Assembly (NCBI RefSeq): GCF_024105635.1
Contig: NZ_WYDQ01000001.1
Location: 1,364,001 to 1,428,000, forward strand
Direction: 5' to 3'
Length of the DNA: 64,000 nucleotides
DNA from: Oceanicola sp. 502str15
GTDB lineage: Bacteria; Pseudomonadota; Alphaproteobacteria; Rhodobacterales; Rhodobacteraceae
Shown: one piece after another, positions 53,779 through 62,965 of the stretch
How the letters are laid out: each line of letters starts with the position of its first letter
Position numbering within the stretch: the stretch's first letter is position 1
The notes under the pieces: model-generated
What the model was told of the DNA's origin: nothing
The model's input: only the letters and a program-made list of their open reading frames with translations
Database searches by the model: none
Program-made: the position numbers and the translations under genes

Positions 53779-54006
53779 TCAGACGTAGTAGATGTCGCGG
53801 AACACGTGGCGCACGATGTCTTCGCGCTTGAGGCCACGAGCGGCAAGCTCTTCGTCGCTCATTGCGCTCAGACGGTTGACCGCCTTCATGCGCGGGTTCG
53901 CTTCAGCCATTGCCACCAGACCGGTGAACACTGCGTTGAAGCCGGCACCGACACGAGCCATAAGGCCGGGGCGCTCAAATTGGATGTCAGTCGTTTGCGT
54001 AGCCAT
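53779..54006 (-). CDS. DUF1127-family small protein
   Basis: The 75-residue product ends RLSAMSDEELAARGLKREDIVRHVFRDIYYV, the DUF1127 signature: a short helical domain of 40-50 residues found in alphaproteobacteria, including YjiS-type proteins tied to stress or phosphate response and RNA binding in some. An N-terminal 30 residues (MATQTTDIQFERPGLMARVGAG) precede it. An AAGGAAGGTTTCCAG stretch ahead of the ATG is a good ribosome site. It is convergent with the preceding gene, with a strong terminator between them. Confidence 0.85.
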   Translation of the reverse strand: MATQTTDIQFERPGLMARVGAGFNAVFTGLVAMAEANPRMKAVNRLSAMSDEELAARGLKREDIVRHVFRDIYYV

Positions 54007-54166
54007 CTGGAAACCTTCCTGGAACTGCTTTGTCTCTTTGGTTTCCTCCCTTGGCTCTTACATTAAGGCACCAAGCCCCTGATCCACCACAGACAATCCC
54101 GCATGTCCGGGTTGCACGTGCTGCAATGCAGAAAATTTGAAGGACCTGCGCTGCGCCTGCAAACGA

Positions 54167-54182
54167 CCGGCCCTTGGGCCGG
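54167..54182 (-). terminator. Hairpin after the exported protein gene
   Basis: CCGGCCC (54167-54173) and GGGCCGG (54176-54182) form a stem with a tight loop, just past the stop of the minus-strand gene. On the minus strand it is followed by TCGTTTGC. Confidence 0.5.
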
Positions 54183-54194
54183 GTCCGGCCGGGG

Positions 54195-54800
54195 TTACTC
54201 GGTCGCCTTGTAGAGATCGAGGATGCGGTAGATGTCGGGCGCGCCACCCAGGTCGCCCGCGCCCAGAAACAGTGAAATCCCGAACTCTGGCAGGTAATCG
54301 AGGTGCTCCACCTCCGCCCGGTCGCCGGCGTAATCATAGGTCATCCTCACCGGAATCGCCTGCACCTCGCAGGCGCCGTAGACCACCCGATGCATCAGCC
54401 CGGATTCGATCAGCACCGTCACGGCGGTTTCCTCCCCGCTCGCGCTCACCTCGGTGCCGCTCACTTCCGCCGTGCGCCCCTCGGCGACCGGAAAGATCTC
54501 GCCGGGCGAGTCGAACCGACTCTCCACCGTGGTGCCCTCCGCCTTCTCGCCGCTCTCGAGATCGTAGCTCTCCAGCACCAGAAGCCCGCCGGTGGAGCGG
54601 ACGAAAAAGCCGGTGTCATCCTCAAATCGCGTGGTTTCAGTCACTTCGCCCGGAACCGTGCCGGCCCTGAACACCGTGACCCCGCCCGTGTCATCCCTTG
54701 TGGCGATGCCGTCGGCAAGGTCGGAGGGCACAGGGCATTCCGCCGCTGCCGGGGTGGCGAGGCTGGCGATGACAAGGACAGATCTCAGTGAAAACCCCAT
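54195..54800 (-). CDS. Exported protein, unknown
   Basis: The 201-residue product has a signal peptide MGFSLRSVLVIASLATPAAAECPVP, with cleavage near residue 20. The mature part is beta-rich and acidic (GGVTVFRAGTVPGEVTETTRFEDDTGFFVRSTGGLLVLESYDLESGEKAEGTT) with two cysteines (ECPVP and GACEVQ). I do not recognise it. A hairpin follows at 54167. It is separated by over 100 bp from a small plus-strand gene. Confidence 0.75.
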   Translation of the reverse strand: MGFSLRSVLVIASLATPAAAECPVPSDLADGIATRDDTGGVTVFRAGTVPGEVTETTRFEDDTGFFVRSTGGLLVLESYDLESGEKAEGTTVESRFDSPGEIFPVAEGRTAEVSGTEVSASGEETAVTVLIESGLMHRVVYGACEVQAIPVRMTYDYAGDRAEVEHLDYLPEFGISLFLGAGDLGGAPDIYRILDLYKATE

Positions 54801-54902
54801 GGTGGCAGCCCTCTGTGCAGAAGTGTTACAGAAACCCTACTTTGCCCTCCGCAAATGGCCAAGGTGCAAGCCATTGGCAAGGGTTTCATGATATGGTGGT
54901 GC

Positions 54903-55103
54903 ATGTCCGACGACGAAGATCCGACCAAGCGCCGCAAAGGCACGCCCTTTCCCGAAGGGCCTTCCGTGGTTTACCTGCGCATGCCCGCCCTTGCCAAGCT
55001 GCCGCCCGACTCCTGGTTTGAAGATGCCGAGGGCGATGAGGCCGTGCGCCGCGCCGAGGAGGAGCGCCTCCAGAGGCTCCGCCTCCGCCAATCCCGCGCC
55101 TGA
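54903..55103 (+). CDS. Small cytosolic protein, 66 residues, unknown
   Basis: The frame from the ATG at 54903 encodes MSDDEDPTKRRKGTPFPEGPSVVYLRMPALAKLPPDSWFEDAEGDEAVRRAEEERLQRLRLRQSRA: an acidic-basic start, a Pro-rich centre and a helical Arg/Glu-rich tail. No family is recognised, and the ribosome site (GGTGGTGC) is weak. It may be a real short protein of the regulator/efflux locus downstream or a chance frame; I lean to real because of its balanced composition. Confidence 0.45.
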   Translation: MSDDEDPTKRRKGTPFPEGPSVVYLRMPALAKLPPDSWFEDAEGDEAVRRAEEERLQRLRLRQSRA

Positions 55104-55160
55104 GCAACTTACCCTACGTCCCTTCCACAGGTTCCCGGTCGCGCCCACTTGCGCGCGCAA

Positions 55161-55187
55161 CATTCAGTCAATATTGAATGCACTGAA
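55161..55187 (+). promoter_or_regulatory. Nested palindromes upstream of the GbsR-type gene
   Basis: TCAATATTGA (55168-55177) is a perfect palindrome lying within CATTCA-N8-TGAATG (55161-55180), and TTCAGT (55163-55168) pairs with ACTGAA (55182-55187). All end 11 bp before the regulator ATG at 55198. This fits an autoregulated operator. Confidence 0.55.
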
Positions 55188-55197
55188 TGGAGGCGCA

Positions 55198-55656
55198 ATG
55201 TCGAAGGATCCAAAGGACAGATTCGTCGAAGCCCTGGGCATGATCGCCCAGGCCGAAGGCATGCCCCGCATCTCGGGCCGCATCCTCGGCCACCTCGTGC
55301 TGGCCGACGAAGCCCTCAGCCTCACCGAGATCGCCGAGGCGCTCGACATCTCCAAGGCCTCCGCCTCCACCAACCTGCGCCTGCTCGAAAGCCGCGGCAC
55401 CGCCGAGCGCGAGCCGCGCAAGGGCTCGCGCCACGATCACTGGCGCGTCCGCCCCAACCCCCACACCCGCGTGCTGCGCCCGATGTCGCAGCGTTTTCAC
55501 CGCAATGCCGAACGCATGACAGAAATCGCGAAGGAGTTTCCCGCCGGTCTCGACCGCAACAAGGTGGCCGACTTCGCCGATTTCTACACCCGCTCCGCCG
55601 ATTTTCTGGCCCAATGGGCCGATGCCATCGAAACGCCCCCAGTCCCGAAAGCCTGA
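55198..55656 (+). CDS. GbsR/MarR-type regulator of the efflux operon
   Basis: The 152-residue product MSKDPKDRFVEALGMIAQAEGMPRISGRILGHLVLADEALSLTEIAEALDISKASASTNLRLLESRGTAEREPRKGSRHDHWRVRPN shows a winged-helix DNA-binding domain of the GbsR type (ISKASASTNLRLLESRG), with a helical C-terminal dimer part. A GGAGGC ribosome site precedes the ATG, and the MFP gene follows after 1 bp. It probably represses the operon through the palindromes directly upstream. Confidence 0.87.
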   Translation: MSKDPKDRFVEALGMIAQAEGMPRISGRILGHLVLADEALSLTEIAEALDISKASASTNLRLLESRGTAEREPRKGSRHDHWRVRPNPHTRVLRPMSQRFHRNAERMTEIAKEFPAGLDRNKVADFADFYTRSADFLAQWADAIETPPVPKA

Positions 55657-55657
55657 C

Positions 55658-56914
55658 ATGTCCGCCAAGCCGAAAGAGCCGCCCAAGCCCGATTGGGCCC
55701 TGACCCACCGCGAGAAGAAGGCCGCCAAGGCCCGGGCCGAGGGCGGCAAGCCCCCGCGCCGCAAATGGCCATGGATCGTTCTGCTGCTGGTCGCCGTCGC
55801 GATCGGCGGCGGCGTGGCCCGCAACAAGGGCCTCATCGGCGCCGCCGAGCCCGAGGCCACCGCTGACGCCCCGCAGGAGGCCGAGGCCCCCGCCACCGAG
55901 GCGCCCGCAGCCGAGGTGACAATGCAGCTCCTCCCCCGCGAGCTCTCCACCGTCACCGCCTCCACCCTGCGCGAAACCCTGCGCCTCACCGGCTCCCTCG
56001 CGCCCGACCGCCAGCTCGGCATTCCCTCCGAGGTCTCCGGCCGCGTCGACACCGTCACCAAGAAGGCCGGTGACACCGTGGCCTCCGGCGAGGTGCTGGT
56101 GCGCATAGATATCGAGACCCTGCGCAACCAGGTCGGCCAGACCCGCGCCACCGCCGAGGCCACCCGCGCCCAGCTCGAGTTTGCCCGCACCCAGCTCGCC
56201 CGCACCACCTCGCTGGTCGACCGTGGCGTCTCCACTGCCTCCAACCGCGACAGCGACGCCGCCAACGTGCGCCAACTCGAGGCCAACCTCGCCGCGCTCG
56301 AGCAGCAGGTGGCCAATGCCGAGCAATCGTTGGAAAAGGCCACCATCACCGCGCCCTTCCCAGGCGTGATTGCCGAGCGCAGCGTTGATCCGGGCGCCTA
56401 TGTCAGCCCCGGCACCGCCCTGCTCACGCTGGTCGACATCTCCAACCTCGTGCTCGAAGGCGCGGTGCCGGTGCTCTACGCCCCGCGCATCGCCACCGGC
56501 CAGAGCGTCGAGATCACCGTCGACGGCTTCGGCGACCGCAGCTTCGCGGGCACCGTCGAGCGCGTCGCCCCCGTGGCCGCCTCCGGCACCCGGATCCTGC
56601 CGATCTACGCCACCATCGAAAATCCCGAAGGTGTGCTGAAAGGTGGCATGTTCGCCTCCGGGCGGCTGGTGCTCGAAGAGAAGCCCGATGCCATCGGCGT
56701 GCCCGTCGAGGCGCTGCGCGAAGATGACGAGGGCACCTTCGTGCTCAAGCGCGACGGCGCGCGCGTGGTGCGCCAGCCCGTCACCGTCGCCCGCCAGTGG
56801 GACCGGGGCCGCCTTGCCGAAATCTCCGAAGGTCTGGCCGAGGGCGACAGCATCGTCACCGCGCCGCTGGAGCGGCTGCAACCGGACATGCTGATCAACG
56901 TGATCGGAGAATAG
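55658..56914 (+). CDS. RND efflux periplasmic adaptor (membrane fusion protein)
   Basis: The 418-residue product links the inner-membrane RND pump to the outer membrane. It has an unusually long cytosolic N-terminus (MSAKPKEPPKPDWALTHREKKAAKARAEGGKPPRRK), a membrane segment WPWIVLLLVAVAIGGGVA, an Ala/Glu/Pro linker, then the lipoyl halves (GIPSEVSGRVDTVTKKAGDTVASGEVLVRID; APFPGVIAERSVDPGAYVSPGTALLTLVDISNLVLEGAVP) around a coiled coil (TRATAEATRAQLEFARTQLARTTSLVDRGV). It follows the regulator by 1 bp and precedes the pump by 4 bp. Confidence 0.94.
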   Translation: MSAKPKEPPKPDWALTHREKKAAKARAEGGKPPRRKWPWIVLLLVAVAIGGGVARNKGLIGAAEPEATADAPQEAEAPATEAPAAEVTMQLLPRELSTVTASTLRETLRLTGSLAPDRQLGIPSEVSGRVDTVTKKAGDTVASGEVLVRIDIETLRNQVGQTRATAEATRAQLEFARTQLARTTSLVDRGVSTASNRDSDAANVRQLEANLAALEQQVANAEQSLEKATITAPFPGVIAERSVDPGAYVSPGTALLTLVDISNLVLEGAVPVLYAPRIATGQSVEITVDGFGDRSFAGTVERVAPVAASGTRILPIYATIENPEGVLKGGMFASGRLVLEEKPDAIGVPVEALREDDEGTFVLKRDGARVVRQPVTVARQWDRGRLAEISEGLAEGDSIVTAPLERLQPDMLINVIGE

Positions 56915-56918
56915 GCGC

Positions 56919-59900
56919 ATGTTCCTCACCCGCATCTCCGTCAGCCAGCCGGTCTTCGCCACCATGGTCATGGTGGCCATCTTCGTGATCGGCCTCTTCT
57001 CCTACCAGCGCCTGCCGGTCGAGCAGCTCCCCGAGGTCGACTTTCCCATCGTCGCCGTCGTCACCTCCTACCCCGGCGCCACGCCCGAGGCGGTCGAAAG
57101 CGATATCATCGAGCCGATCGAGGATGGCGTCTCCACCCTCTCGGGGATCGACACCATCACCTCCACCGCCCAGACCGGCTCGTCGCTGGTGCTGATCCAG
57201 TTCGACCTCGAGGTCGACAGCTCGGTCGCCGCGCAGGATGTGCGCGACCGCATCGCCCAGATCTCCGGCACCCTCCCCGACGAAGCCGACGATCCGCAGA
57301 TCCTGCGCTTCGACCCCTCCGAGCTGCCGATCATTTCTATCGGCCTCTCCTCGGACCGCTACGACGCGGGCACCCTCACCGCGCTGGCCGAGGACGAGCT
57401 GGCCACCCGCCTCTCCAACATCTCCGGCGTCGGGCGCGCCTCCGTGGTCGGGGGCCTGCCCCGCGAGGTCCATGTCTCGGTCGACCCCGACAGGCTCGCC
57501 GCCCTCGGCATCGGCGCCTCCGAAGTGGCCGGCACGCTGGCCAACGAAAACGCCGACCTCCCCGCCGGCTCGATCACCGAGGAAGCCTCCAAGCAATCGG
57601 TCCAGGTCGAGGGCCGGATCAAGGAGCTGGCCGACTTCGACGAGATCATCATTGCCCGGCGCGGCGGCTACCCGGTGCGCCTCGGCGACCTCGCCACCAC
57701 CGGCACCGATCTGGCCGAGCGCGAAAGCCTCGCCATGCTGAACGGCGAGCAGGCGCTGGCCATCGACATTGTGAAGACCCAGGGCGCCAACACCGTCGAG
57801 GTCGCCGAAGCGGTGCGCGAAGAGGTCGCCAAGCTCGGCACCGACCCGGCCTATGACGGCATCTCGCTCGAAATCATCCGCGACAACGCCGTGGCGGTGG
57901 AACAGAGCTTCGAGAGCGTGCAGTCCATGCTCGTCGAGGGCGCGCTTCTGGCCACTGCCATCGTGTTCCTCTTCCTCAACTCGTGGCGCTCCACCGTCAT
58001 CACCGGCCTGACCCTGCCGATCTCGATCATCGGCACCATGGCAGCGATCTTCTTTCTCGGCTTCACACTGAACATGATGACGATGATGGCGCTCTCGCTC
58101 GCCGTCGGCATCCTGATCGACGACGCCATCGTGGTGCGCGAAAACATCATGCGACACCTGCACATGGGCAAGAACCACCATCAGGCGGCGCTCGACGGCA
58201 CCAACGAGATCGGCCTCGCCGTCTTTGCCACCACCCTGTCGATCGTCGCGGTCTTCCTGCCCGTGGCCTTCATGGAGGGCATCCTCGGGCGATTCTTCCT
58301 GCAATTCGGGGTGACGGTCTCTGTCGCGGTGCTGATCTCGCTCTTCGTCAGCTTCACCCTCGACCCGATGATGTCCTCGGTCTGGTACGACCCGGCCGCC
58401 GACCCCAACGCCAAGCGCGGCCCGCTCGGCCGCGCCGTCGCCCAGTTCGACCGCTTCTTCGAATGGCTCGGGGGGCGCTACAAGGCGCTTCTCAAGCTCT
58501 GCCTGCGCTGGCGCAAGAGCACGCTCATCGCCGCCCTGCTCGCATTCATCGGCGGCCTCGCGCTGTTTCCCTTTATCGGGGCCGAGTTCGTGCCGCCCGC
58601 CGACAACTCCGAGCTCCAGATCGACCTCGAAATGCCGGTCGGCACCCCGCTCGACCGCACCGCCGAGAAGATCGCGCAGGTCGATGCCATCGCCCGCACC
58701 TTCCCCGAGGTGATCGGCACCTATGCCACCGTCAACTCCGGCACCAACTCGGGCGAGAACAACGCCTCCATCATCCTGCGCCTGACCGAGCCCACCGAGC
58801 GTGACCGCTCGCCCACCGAACTGGCCGGGCCGATGCGCGCGGCGGTGCAGACCGTGCCGGGCGCGCGGTTCCGGGTCGGGGCCGCCGGCGGCTTCGGCGG
58901 CGGCGTGGCCACCCCGGTCGAGATCAAGATCTTCGGGCCCGACCTCGAGGTGCTCACCCGCCTCTCCCGCAGCCTCGCCGCATCCCTCTCGGCCAACGAG
59001 GGCTTCGCCGATGTGCGCACCTCCCTCGACGACCCCCAGCCCACCATCGCCATCCGCATCGACCGCGATGCCGCCTCCGATCTCGGCGTCTCGCTGGCGC
59101 AGGTCGGACAGGCGCTGAACCCGATGATCGCGGGGCAGACCGTGTCCGACTGGACCTCGCCCCAGGGCGACAGCTACGACGTGCTGCTGCGCCTGCCCGA
59201 AGCGGTGCGCAACAACCCCGACCGGCTCGGCTCGCTGCCCGTGGCCAGCACCGCCGACGCCACGGCAGTGATCCGCCTCGATCAGATTGCCCAGGTCGAG
59301 CAGAGCTTCGGGCCCGGCGAGATCACCCGCGAAGACCGCGAACGCTCGGTGCAGGTCACATCCGGCCTCGACGGCATCGACATTCGCGCCGCCCAGCCGC
59401 TGATCCAGGCCGCCATCGCCTCGGTCGACCTGCCGCCGGGCTATCGCACCGGCTTCGGCGGCGACGCCGAGCAGATCGCCGAATCCGGCGCCTCCGCCGC
59501 CGCCGCCCTGCTGCTCGCCGTGGTCTTCATCTACCTCGTGCTCGCCTCGCAGTTCGGCTCCTTCCTGCAACCCCTCGCGATCATGTCCTCGCTGCCGCTG
59601 GCGCTGATCGGGGTCATGCTCGGCCTGCTGGTGGGCGGCTCGACCCTCAACATGTTCTCCATCATCGGCTTCATCATGCTGATGGGTCTCGTGGTGAAAA
59701 ACGCGATCCTTCTGGTCGACAACGCCAACCAGCACCGCCGCGCGGGCGACAACCTTTTCGATGCGCTGGTCGAGGCGGGCACCACCCGCTTTCGTCCCAT
59801 CGTGATGACGACGCTGGCGATGATCTGCGGGATGCTGCCGCTGGCGCTCAACATCCACGGCGGCTCGGGGCAAAACGCCCCCATGGCCCATGCGGTGATC

Positions 59901-60032
59901 GGCGGGCTGATCTCGTCCTCGCTGCTGACGCTGGTGGTGGTGCCGGTGCTGCTGACCTACATCGACAGCTTCGCCCGCCTCGTGCGCCCGCTCCTGCCCC
60001 GCGCACCCGAAGACGCGGAGCACCCTGCCTGA
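56919..60032 (+). CDS. RND-family multidrug efflux transporter, inner-membrane subunit
   Basis: The 1037-residue product is an HAE1-type proton-driven pump: [64 protein letters not shown] at the start, the proton-relay segment [18 protein letters not shown], and C-terminal [66 protein letters not shown]. Twelve membrane segments and two large periplasmic loops fit the family. No outer-membrane channel gene follows, so the pump must borrow a TolC-type channel from elsewhere. It ends in a terminator whose loop is the stop codon. Confidence 0.95.
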   Translation: MFLTRISVSQPVFATMVMVAIFVIGLFSYQRLPVEQLPEVDFPIVAVVTSYPGATPEAVESDIIEPIEDGVSTLSGIDTITSTAQTGSSLVLIQFDLEVDSSVAAQDVRDRIAQISGTLPDEADDPQILRFDPSELPIISIGLSSDRYDAGTLTALAEDELATRLSNISGVGRASVVGGLPREVHVSVDPDRLAALGIGASEVAGTLANENADLPAGSITEEASKQSVQVEGRIKELADFDEIIIARRGGYPVRLGDLATTGTDLAERESLAMLNGEQALAIDIVKTQGANTVEVAEAVREEVAKLGTDPAYDGISLEIIRDNAVAVEQSFESVQSMLVEGALLATAIVFLFLNSWRSTVITGLTLPISIIGTMAAIFFLGFTLNMMTMMALSLAVGILIDDAIVVRENIMRHLHMGKNHHQAALDGTNEIGLAVFATTLSIVAVFLPVAFMEGILGRFFLQFGVTVSVAVLISLFVSFTLDPMMSSVWYDPAADPNAKRGPLGRAVAQFDRFFEWLGGRYKALLKLCLRWRKSTLIAALLAFIGGLALFPFIGAEFVPPADNSELQIDLEMPVGTPLDRTAEKIAQVDAIARTFPEVIGTYATVNSGTNSGENNASIILRLTEPTERDRSPTELAGPMRAAVQTVPGARFRVGAAGGFGGGVATPVEIKIFGPDLEVLTRLSRSLAASLSANEGFADVRTSLDDPQPTIAIRIDRDAASDLGVSLAQVGQALNPMIAGQTVSDWTSPQGDSYDVLLRLPEAVRNNPDRLGSLPVASTADATAVIRLDQIAQVEQSFGPGEITREDRERSVQVTSGLDGIDIRAAQPLIQAAIASVDLPPGYRTGFGGDAEQIAESGASAAAALLLAVVFIYLVLASQFGSFLQPLAIMSSLPLALIGVMLGLLVGGSTLNMFSIIGFIMLMGLVVKNAILLVDNANQHRRAGDNLFDALVEAGTTRFRPIVMTTLAMICGMLPLALNIHGGSGQNAPMAHAVIGGLISSSLLTLVVVPVLLTYIDSFARLVRPLLPRAPEDAEHPA

Positions 60033-60045
60033 GGCAAGGTGCTCC
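60017..60045 (+). terminator. Hairpin with the stop codon in its loop
   Basis: GGAGCACCCTGCC (60017-60029) and GGCAAGGTGCTCC (60033-60045) pair with one mismatch, and the three-base loop TGA is the pump's stop codon. No T run follows. Confidence 0.65.
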
Positions 60046-60089
60046 ACCGATGTCTGCGTGCTGTCTGGTGCCGGCCGCGTGCCTCCCGG

Positions 60090-60521
60090 CTAGGAGGCGG
60101 CCTCACGGCGTTGCATCCCCGCCGTCACGCGGGCGCGCGCAGAGCGCCGCTTGCCCGATTGCTTCTTCTGGATGCGCCCGAGACGGCGCAGGTTGCGCGC
60201 CGTGGTGTCGCGCAGCGGATGGATCATCGCCCGCCAGATCTCGTCGGGCCTGCGCCCGCTCACGGCCAGCATGACACCGGCCATTGCCGCCGCCGAGAAG
60301 GCCGTGCTCTTTTCCAGAAACATCCGCTGGATCTCGTCCGGCTCACGCGGCCCAAGCCCCGAAAGCCCCATGACGCGATGAGAGATGACCGATTGGCTTT
60401 CGGCCATGAGCCACGCCGCCTGAAGCCCGGTTGCCCAGACCTCCAGCGCCAGACGTTCCGGGCGCACCGTGGCAACCTGATGCCAGTCGGGGCCCGAAGA
60501 CGTGAGTAAATTCCGTTTCAA
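60090..60521 (-). CDS. Short helical protein of the roseobacter 'antifreeze protein' type
   Basis: The 143-residue product includes LEVWATGLQAAWLMAESQSVISHRVMGLSGLGPREPDEIQRMFLEKSTAFSAAAMAGVMLAVSGRRPDEIWRAMIHPLRDTTARNLRRLGR. It matches the layout of proteins that databases auto-name antifreeze proteins in roseobacters; that function has no support here. The helical, Met/Ala-rich middle and basic tail suggest a granule- or surface-bound role. It is followed by a larger related protein at 60596 on the same strand. Confidence 0.65.
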   Translation of the reverse strand: MKRNLLTSSGPDWHQVATVRPERLALEVWATGLQAAWLMAESQSVISHRVMGLSGLGPREPDEIQRMFLEKSTAFSAAAMAGVMLAVSGRRPDEIWRAMIHPLRDTTARNLRRLGRIQKKQSGKRRSARARVTAGMQRREAAS

Positions 60522-60595
60522 TCTGACGCTCCTGATGAGTTATCGACGTGTACTAAACCTCCCGAAGTCTCTCGCAGTCCTGGGTTCGGTCCGGC

Positions 60596-61486
60596 TCAGC
60601 GCGGCTCGAAGTCGGGCGCGAGGCTGATCTTGCCCTTGGCCCCGCTGCGCTTGGCCTCGGCCGTCTCGGTCTTCGCGGCCTCCCCCTTCGCCTCCGGCGC
60701 GGGCTTGGGCGCTTCAGGCTTGGCCTCCGGCGCAGGCTTGGGGGCCTCTGCCTTCACCTCGGGCGCAGGCTTCGGTGCTTCGGCCTTGGCTTCAGGCGCG
60801 GTCGTCGGGGCTTCCGCCGTGGCTTCGGGCGCGGGCTTCGGGGCTTCCGCCTTCACTTCCGGCGCAGGCTTCGGGGCTTCGGCTTTAACTTCCGGCGCAG
60901 GCTTCGGAGCCTCGGCCTTAACTTCGGGCGCAGGCTTCGGCGCTTCGGCCTTCACCTCAGGCGCAGGCTTCGGAGCCTTCGTCGCCGCTTTCGGCGCAAC
61001 CTTGGGCGCGGTCTTCCGGGCGGCCGGCTTGCGCTTGGCCGCCGGCTTCGGCGCCGCCTTCGCGGCAGGGGCCGCCTTGGCAGCGGGCGCCTCGGAAACC
61101 GCCTCCTTGGGCGCGGCAGCGGGCTTCGCAGCGGCTTTCGCAACAGCCTTCTTCGGCGCGGCCTTCGCAGCAGGCTTCTTCGCCACCGCCTTCTTCGCCG
61201 CGGGTTTCTTCGCCGCAGCCGTCTTTGCCACCGGCTCCGCCTTCATCGGCACAACGTCCGCCTCGGCCTTCACGGCGGCCTTCGCCTTCTCCGGGGCCTT
61301 CGCCTTCCCGGGGGCCTTCGCAGCAGCCTTCCCGGCCGGCGTCGCCAGAATGCGCTCACCCGCCCCCGGCCAGACTTCCATCATGCCAAAACCGGCGCGG
61401 GCCATCGTCATCTGGGACTCGATCACCGAGCTCCAGAGCACAACGCCGTTGCGCCACATATCTATCGCTGTGAGTGTATGCCGCAT
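60596..61486 (-). CDS. Ala/Pro/Lys-rich repeat protein with a phasin-like start
   Basis: The 296-residue product starts with a 45-residue helical part (MRHTLTAIDMWRNGVVLWSSVIESQMTMARAGFGMMEVWPGAGERIL), then an Ala/Lys-rich stretch resembling histone-H1-like tails (KKPAAKKAVAKKPAAKAAPKKAVAKAAAK), then nine repeats of an 11-residue unit like APKPAPEVKAE (residues 171-269), and a short end. The first part resembles the 60090 protein (MAE/IES, WP or LGP positions). AAGGGGATATCC ahead of the ATG is a good ribosome site. It is a candidate storage-granule protein, with the tail perhaps binding DNA; both are inference. Confidence 0.75.
   Translation of the reverse strand: MRHTLTAIDMWRNGVVLWSSVIESQMTMARAGFGMMEVWPGAGERILATPAGKAAAKAPGKAKAPEKAKAAVKAEADVVPMKAEPVAKTAAAKKPAAKKAVAKKPAAKAAPKKAVAKAAAKPAAAPKEAVSEAPAAKAAPAAKAAPKPAAKRKPAARKTAPKVAPKAATKAPKPAPEVKAEAPKPAPEVKAEAPKPAPEVKAEAPKPAPEVKAEAPKPAPEATAEAPTTAPEAKAEAPKPAPEVKAEAPKPAPEAKPEAPKPAPEAKGEAAKTETAEAKRSGAKGKISLAPDFEPR
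60680..60976 (-). repeat. Nine 33-bp repeats coding APKPAPEVKAE-type units
   Basis: The segment encodes nine 11-residue units in tandem; variants include APEATAE, APTTAPEAKAE, APEAKPE and APEAKGE. The DNA repeat has a 33-bp period. Such arrays change length readily between strains. Confidence 0.92.
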
Positions 61487-61831
61487 TGGATATCCCCTTG
61501 CTGAAGTGTCCGGGGCGAACAGAAGCCCCGGAGGCGTTCAAAACTAACGAAATTCTCAGCGCACGGCCGCAGAGCCTGCTGCGCTCTCCCCTTTAGACTA
61601 CGCGATTGCTGCAAGCGCGAAAAGACCCCATCTCGTCGCACCGGGCAAAGAATGCCTTTTTTACTTGAGATTTTCGTGAGTGCCCGAAGATTGGGCCAAG
61701 TTGAAATGCCGCATTGCAGCAACATCCCGCTCATCCCGTGACACCACCGCGGAATCACCTTCGCCCCGCTTCCCACGGGCCAGCCCCCCGAGGCACTGGC
61801 GCCCGGCGCCCGCCCGCGCTATCCCTGCCTC
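61487..61831. other. Divergent spacer of the repeat protein gene and pyrC, with TGC-rich elements
   Basis: This 345-bp gap carries TTGCTGCAA (61606-61614) and its exact reverse complement TTGCAGCAA (61714-61722), and more TGC/GCA-rich sequence (TGCCGCATTGCAGC). PhaR, the regulator of storage-granule genes in Paracoccus, binds TGC-rich sites of this kind, as known from the family. No reading frame or RNA gene was seen. Confidence 0.5.
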
Positions 61832-62881
61832 ATGACCCAACGCCTCACGATCCGCCGCCCCGACGACTGGCACCTTCACCTGCGCGACGGGGCCATGCTC
61901 CGCGCCGTGCTGCCCCAGACCGTCGCCCATTTTTCCCGCGCCATCATCATGCCCAACTTGGTGCCGCCGGTTGTGACCATGTCCGACGCCATGGCCTACC
62001 GCGAGCGCATCCTCGCCGCCTCACCCGGCGTCGGCCTCTTCGAGCCGCTGATGACGCTCTACATGACCGAGGAGACGGACCCCGAGGATGTGGCCGCCGC
62101 CTATGCCTCCGGCCTCGTCAAGGCGGTCAAGCTCTACCCCGCCGGGGCCACCACCAACTCGGCCTCCGGCGTGCGCGACTTCGACAAGGTGCGCCCGGTG
62201 CTGGAGAAGATGGCCGAGATCGGCATGCCGCTGTGCATGCACGGCGAGGTGACGACCCACGATGTCGACATCTTCGACCGCGAGGCGGTGTTCATCGACA
62301 CCGTGCTCGACCCGCTGCGCCGCGCCACGCCGGGGCTGCGGGTGGTGATGGAGCATATCACCACCGCTGAGGCCGTCGCCTACCTGAAGGAGGGCGGCGC
62401 GGATCTGGGCGCCACGATCACCACGCACCACCTGATGATCAACCGCAACCACATGCTGGTCGGCGGCATCCGCCCGCATTACTATTGCCTTCCGGTGGTG
62501 AAGCGCGAAAAGCACCGCGAGGCCCTCGCCGAGCTGGCCACATCGGGCTTCGAGCGCTGCTTCCTCGGCACCGACAGCGCCCCCCACCTCGCCACCGACA
62601 AGGAAAGCCCCTGCGGCTGCGCCGGGGTGTTCTCGGCCCCGGTGACGATGAGCTGCCTTGCGGCGCTCTTCGAGGAGGTCGGCGCGCTCGACAAGCTCGA
62701 GGCCTTCACCTCGCTGAACGGCCCCGCCTTCTACCGCCTGCCCGCCAACGAAGCGACGATCACGCTCTCCAAGGGCGACGAGGCCCTCACCTTCGCCCCG
62801 CAGATCGAAACCGAGAACGGCCCCGTCGTGGTCTTCGACCCGGGCCGCCCGCTGCACTGGCAGGTGGAGGACGAGCTCTGA
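61832..62881 (+). CDS. pyrC: Dihydroorotase
   Basis: Dihydroorotase makes dihydroorotate from carbamoyl aspartate in pyrimidine synthesis. The 349-residue product shows the metal-binding start [16 protein letters not shown] (HxH), the carboxylated lysine region [21 protein letters not shown], the His of [26 protein letters not shown] and [34 protein letters not shown], and [22 protein letters not shown] with the catalytic Asp. Order and length fit PyrC of the E. coli type. pyrE follows 85 bp later. Confidence 0.97.
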   Translation: MTQRLTIRRPDDWHLHLRDGAMLRAVLPQTVAHFSRAIIMPNLVPPVVTMSDAMAYRERILAASPGVGLFEPLMTLYMTEETDPEDVAAAYASGLVKAVKLYPAGATTNSASGVRDFDKVRPVLEKMAEIGMPLCMHGEVTTHDVDIFDREAVFIDTVLDPLRRATPGLRVVMEHITTAEAVAYLKEGGADLGATITTHHLMINRNHMLVGGIRPHYYCLPVVKREKHREALAELATSGFERCFLGTDSAPHLATDKESPCGCAGVFSAPVTMSCLAALFEEVGALDKLEAFTSLNGPAFYRLPANEATITLSKGDEALTFAPQIETENGPVVVFDPGRPLHWQVEDEL

Positions 62882-62922
62882 TCTCCCACCCTGCCCCGAC
62901 GTCGCGCGGGTTGCAGGCGTCG

Positions 62923-62951
62923 CCGTATGGATATTTATGAGCAAGAAAATG
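62923..62951. repeat. Reverse copy of the CATTTTCTTGCT element before pyrE
   Basis: The minus strand reads CATTTTCTTGCT then CATAAATATC, like the two copies in the 214-bp repeat (37945 and 38158), which continue GAAAGTATC and GCAAATATC. The element ends 14 bp before the pyrE ATG. Only the first 12 bases are identical; the remainder is similar. Confidence 0.6.
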
Positions 62952-62965
62952 ACAGGAGCTGCGCC

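Noticed and set aside
56895..60047. 1050-residue minus-strand reading frame opposite the RND pump
   Set aside because: It is an antisense shadow of a high-GC gene: His/Gly/Asp/Arg-rich with no domain, while the plus frame is a clear RND pump.
60630..61547. 305-residue Gly/Ala-rich plus-strand frame
   Set aside because: It is the antisense of the Ala/Pro/Lys-rich repeat gene; its low-complexity phase repeats follow from the 33-bp array.
61487..61831. tRNA or small RNA gene in the spacer before pyrC
   Set aside because: No cloverleaf or T-loop sequence (GGTTCGAATCC-like) was found by eye; only TGC-rich inverted elements were seen.
62927..62965. Alternative upstream start of pyrE
   Set aside because: It lies over the CATTTTCTTGCT-type element and lacks a ribosome site, while the ATG at 62966 has CAGGAGC in front.
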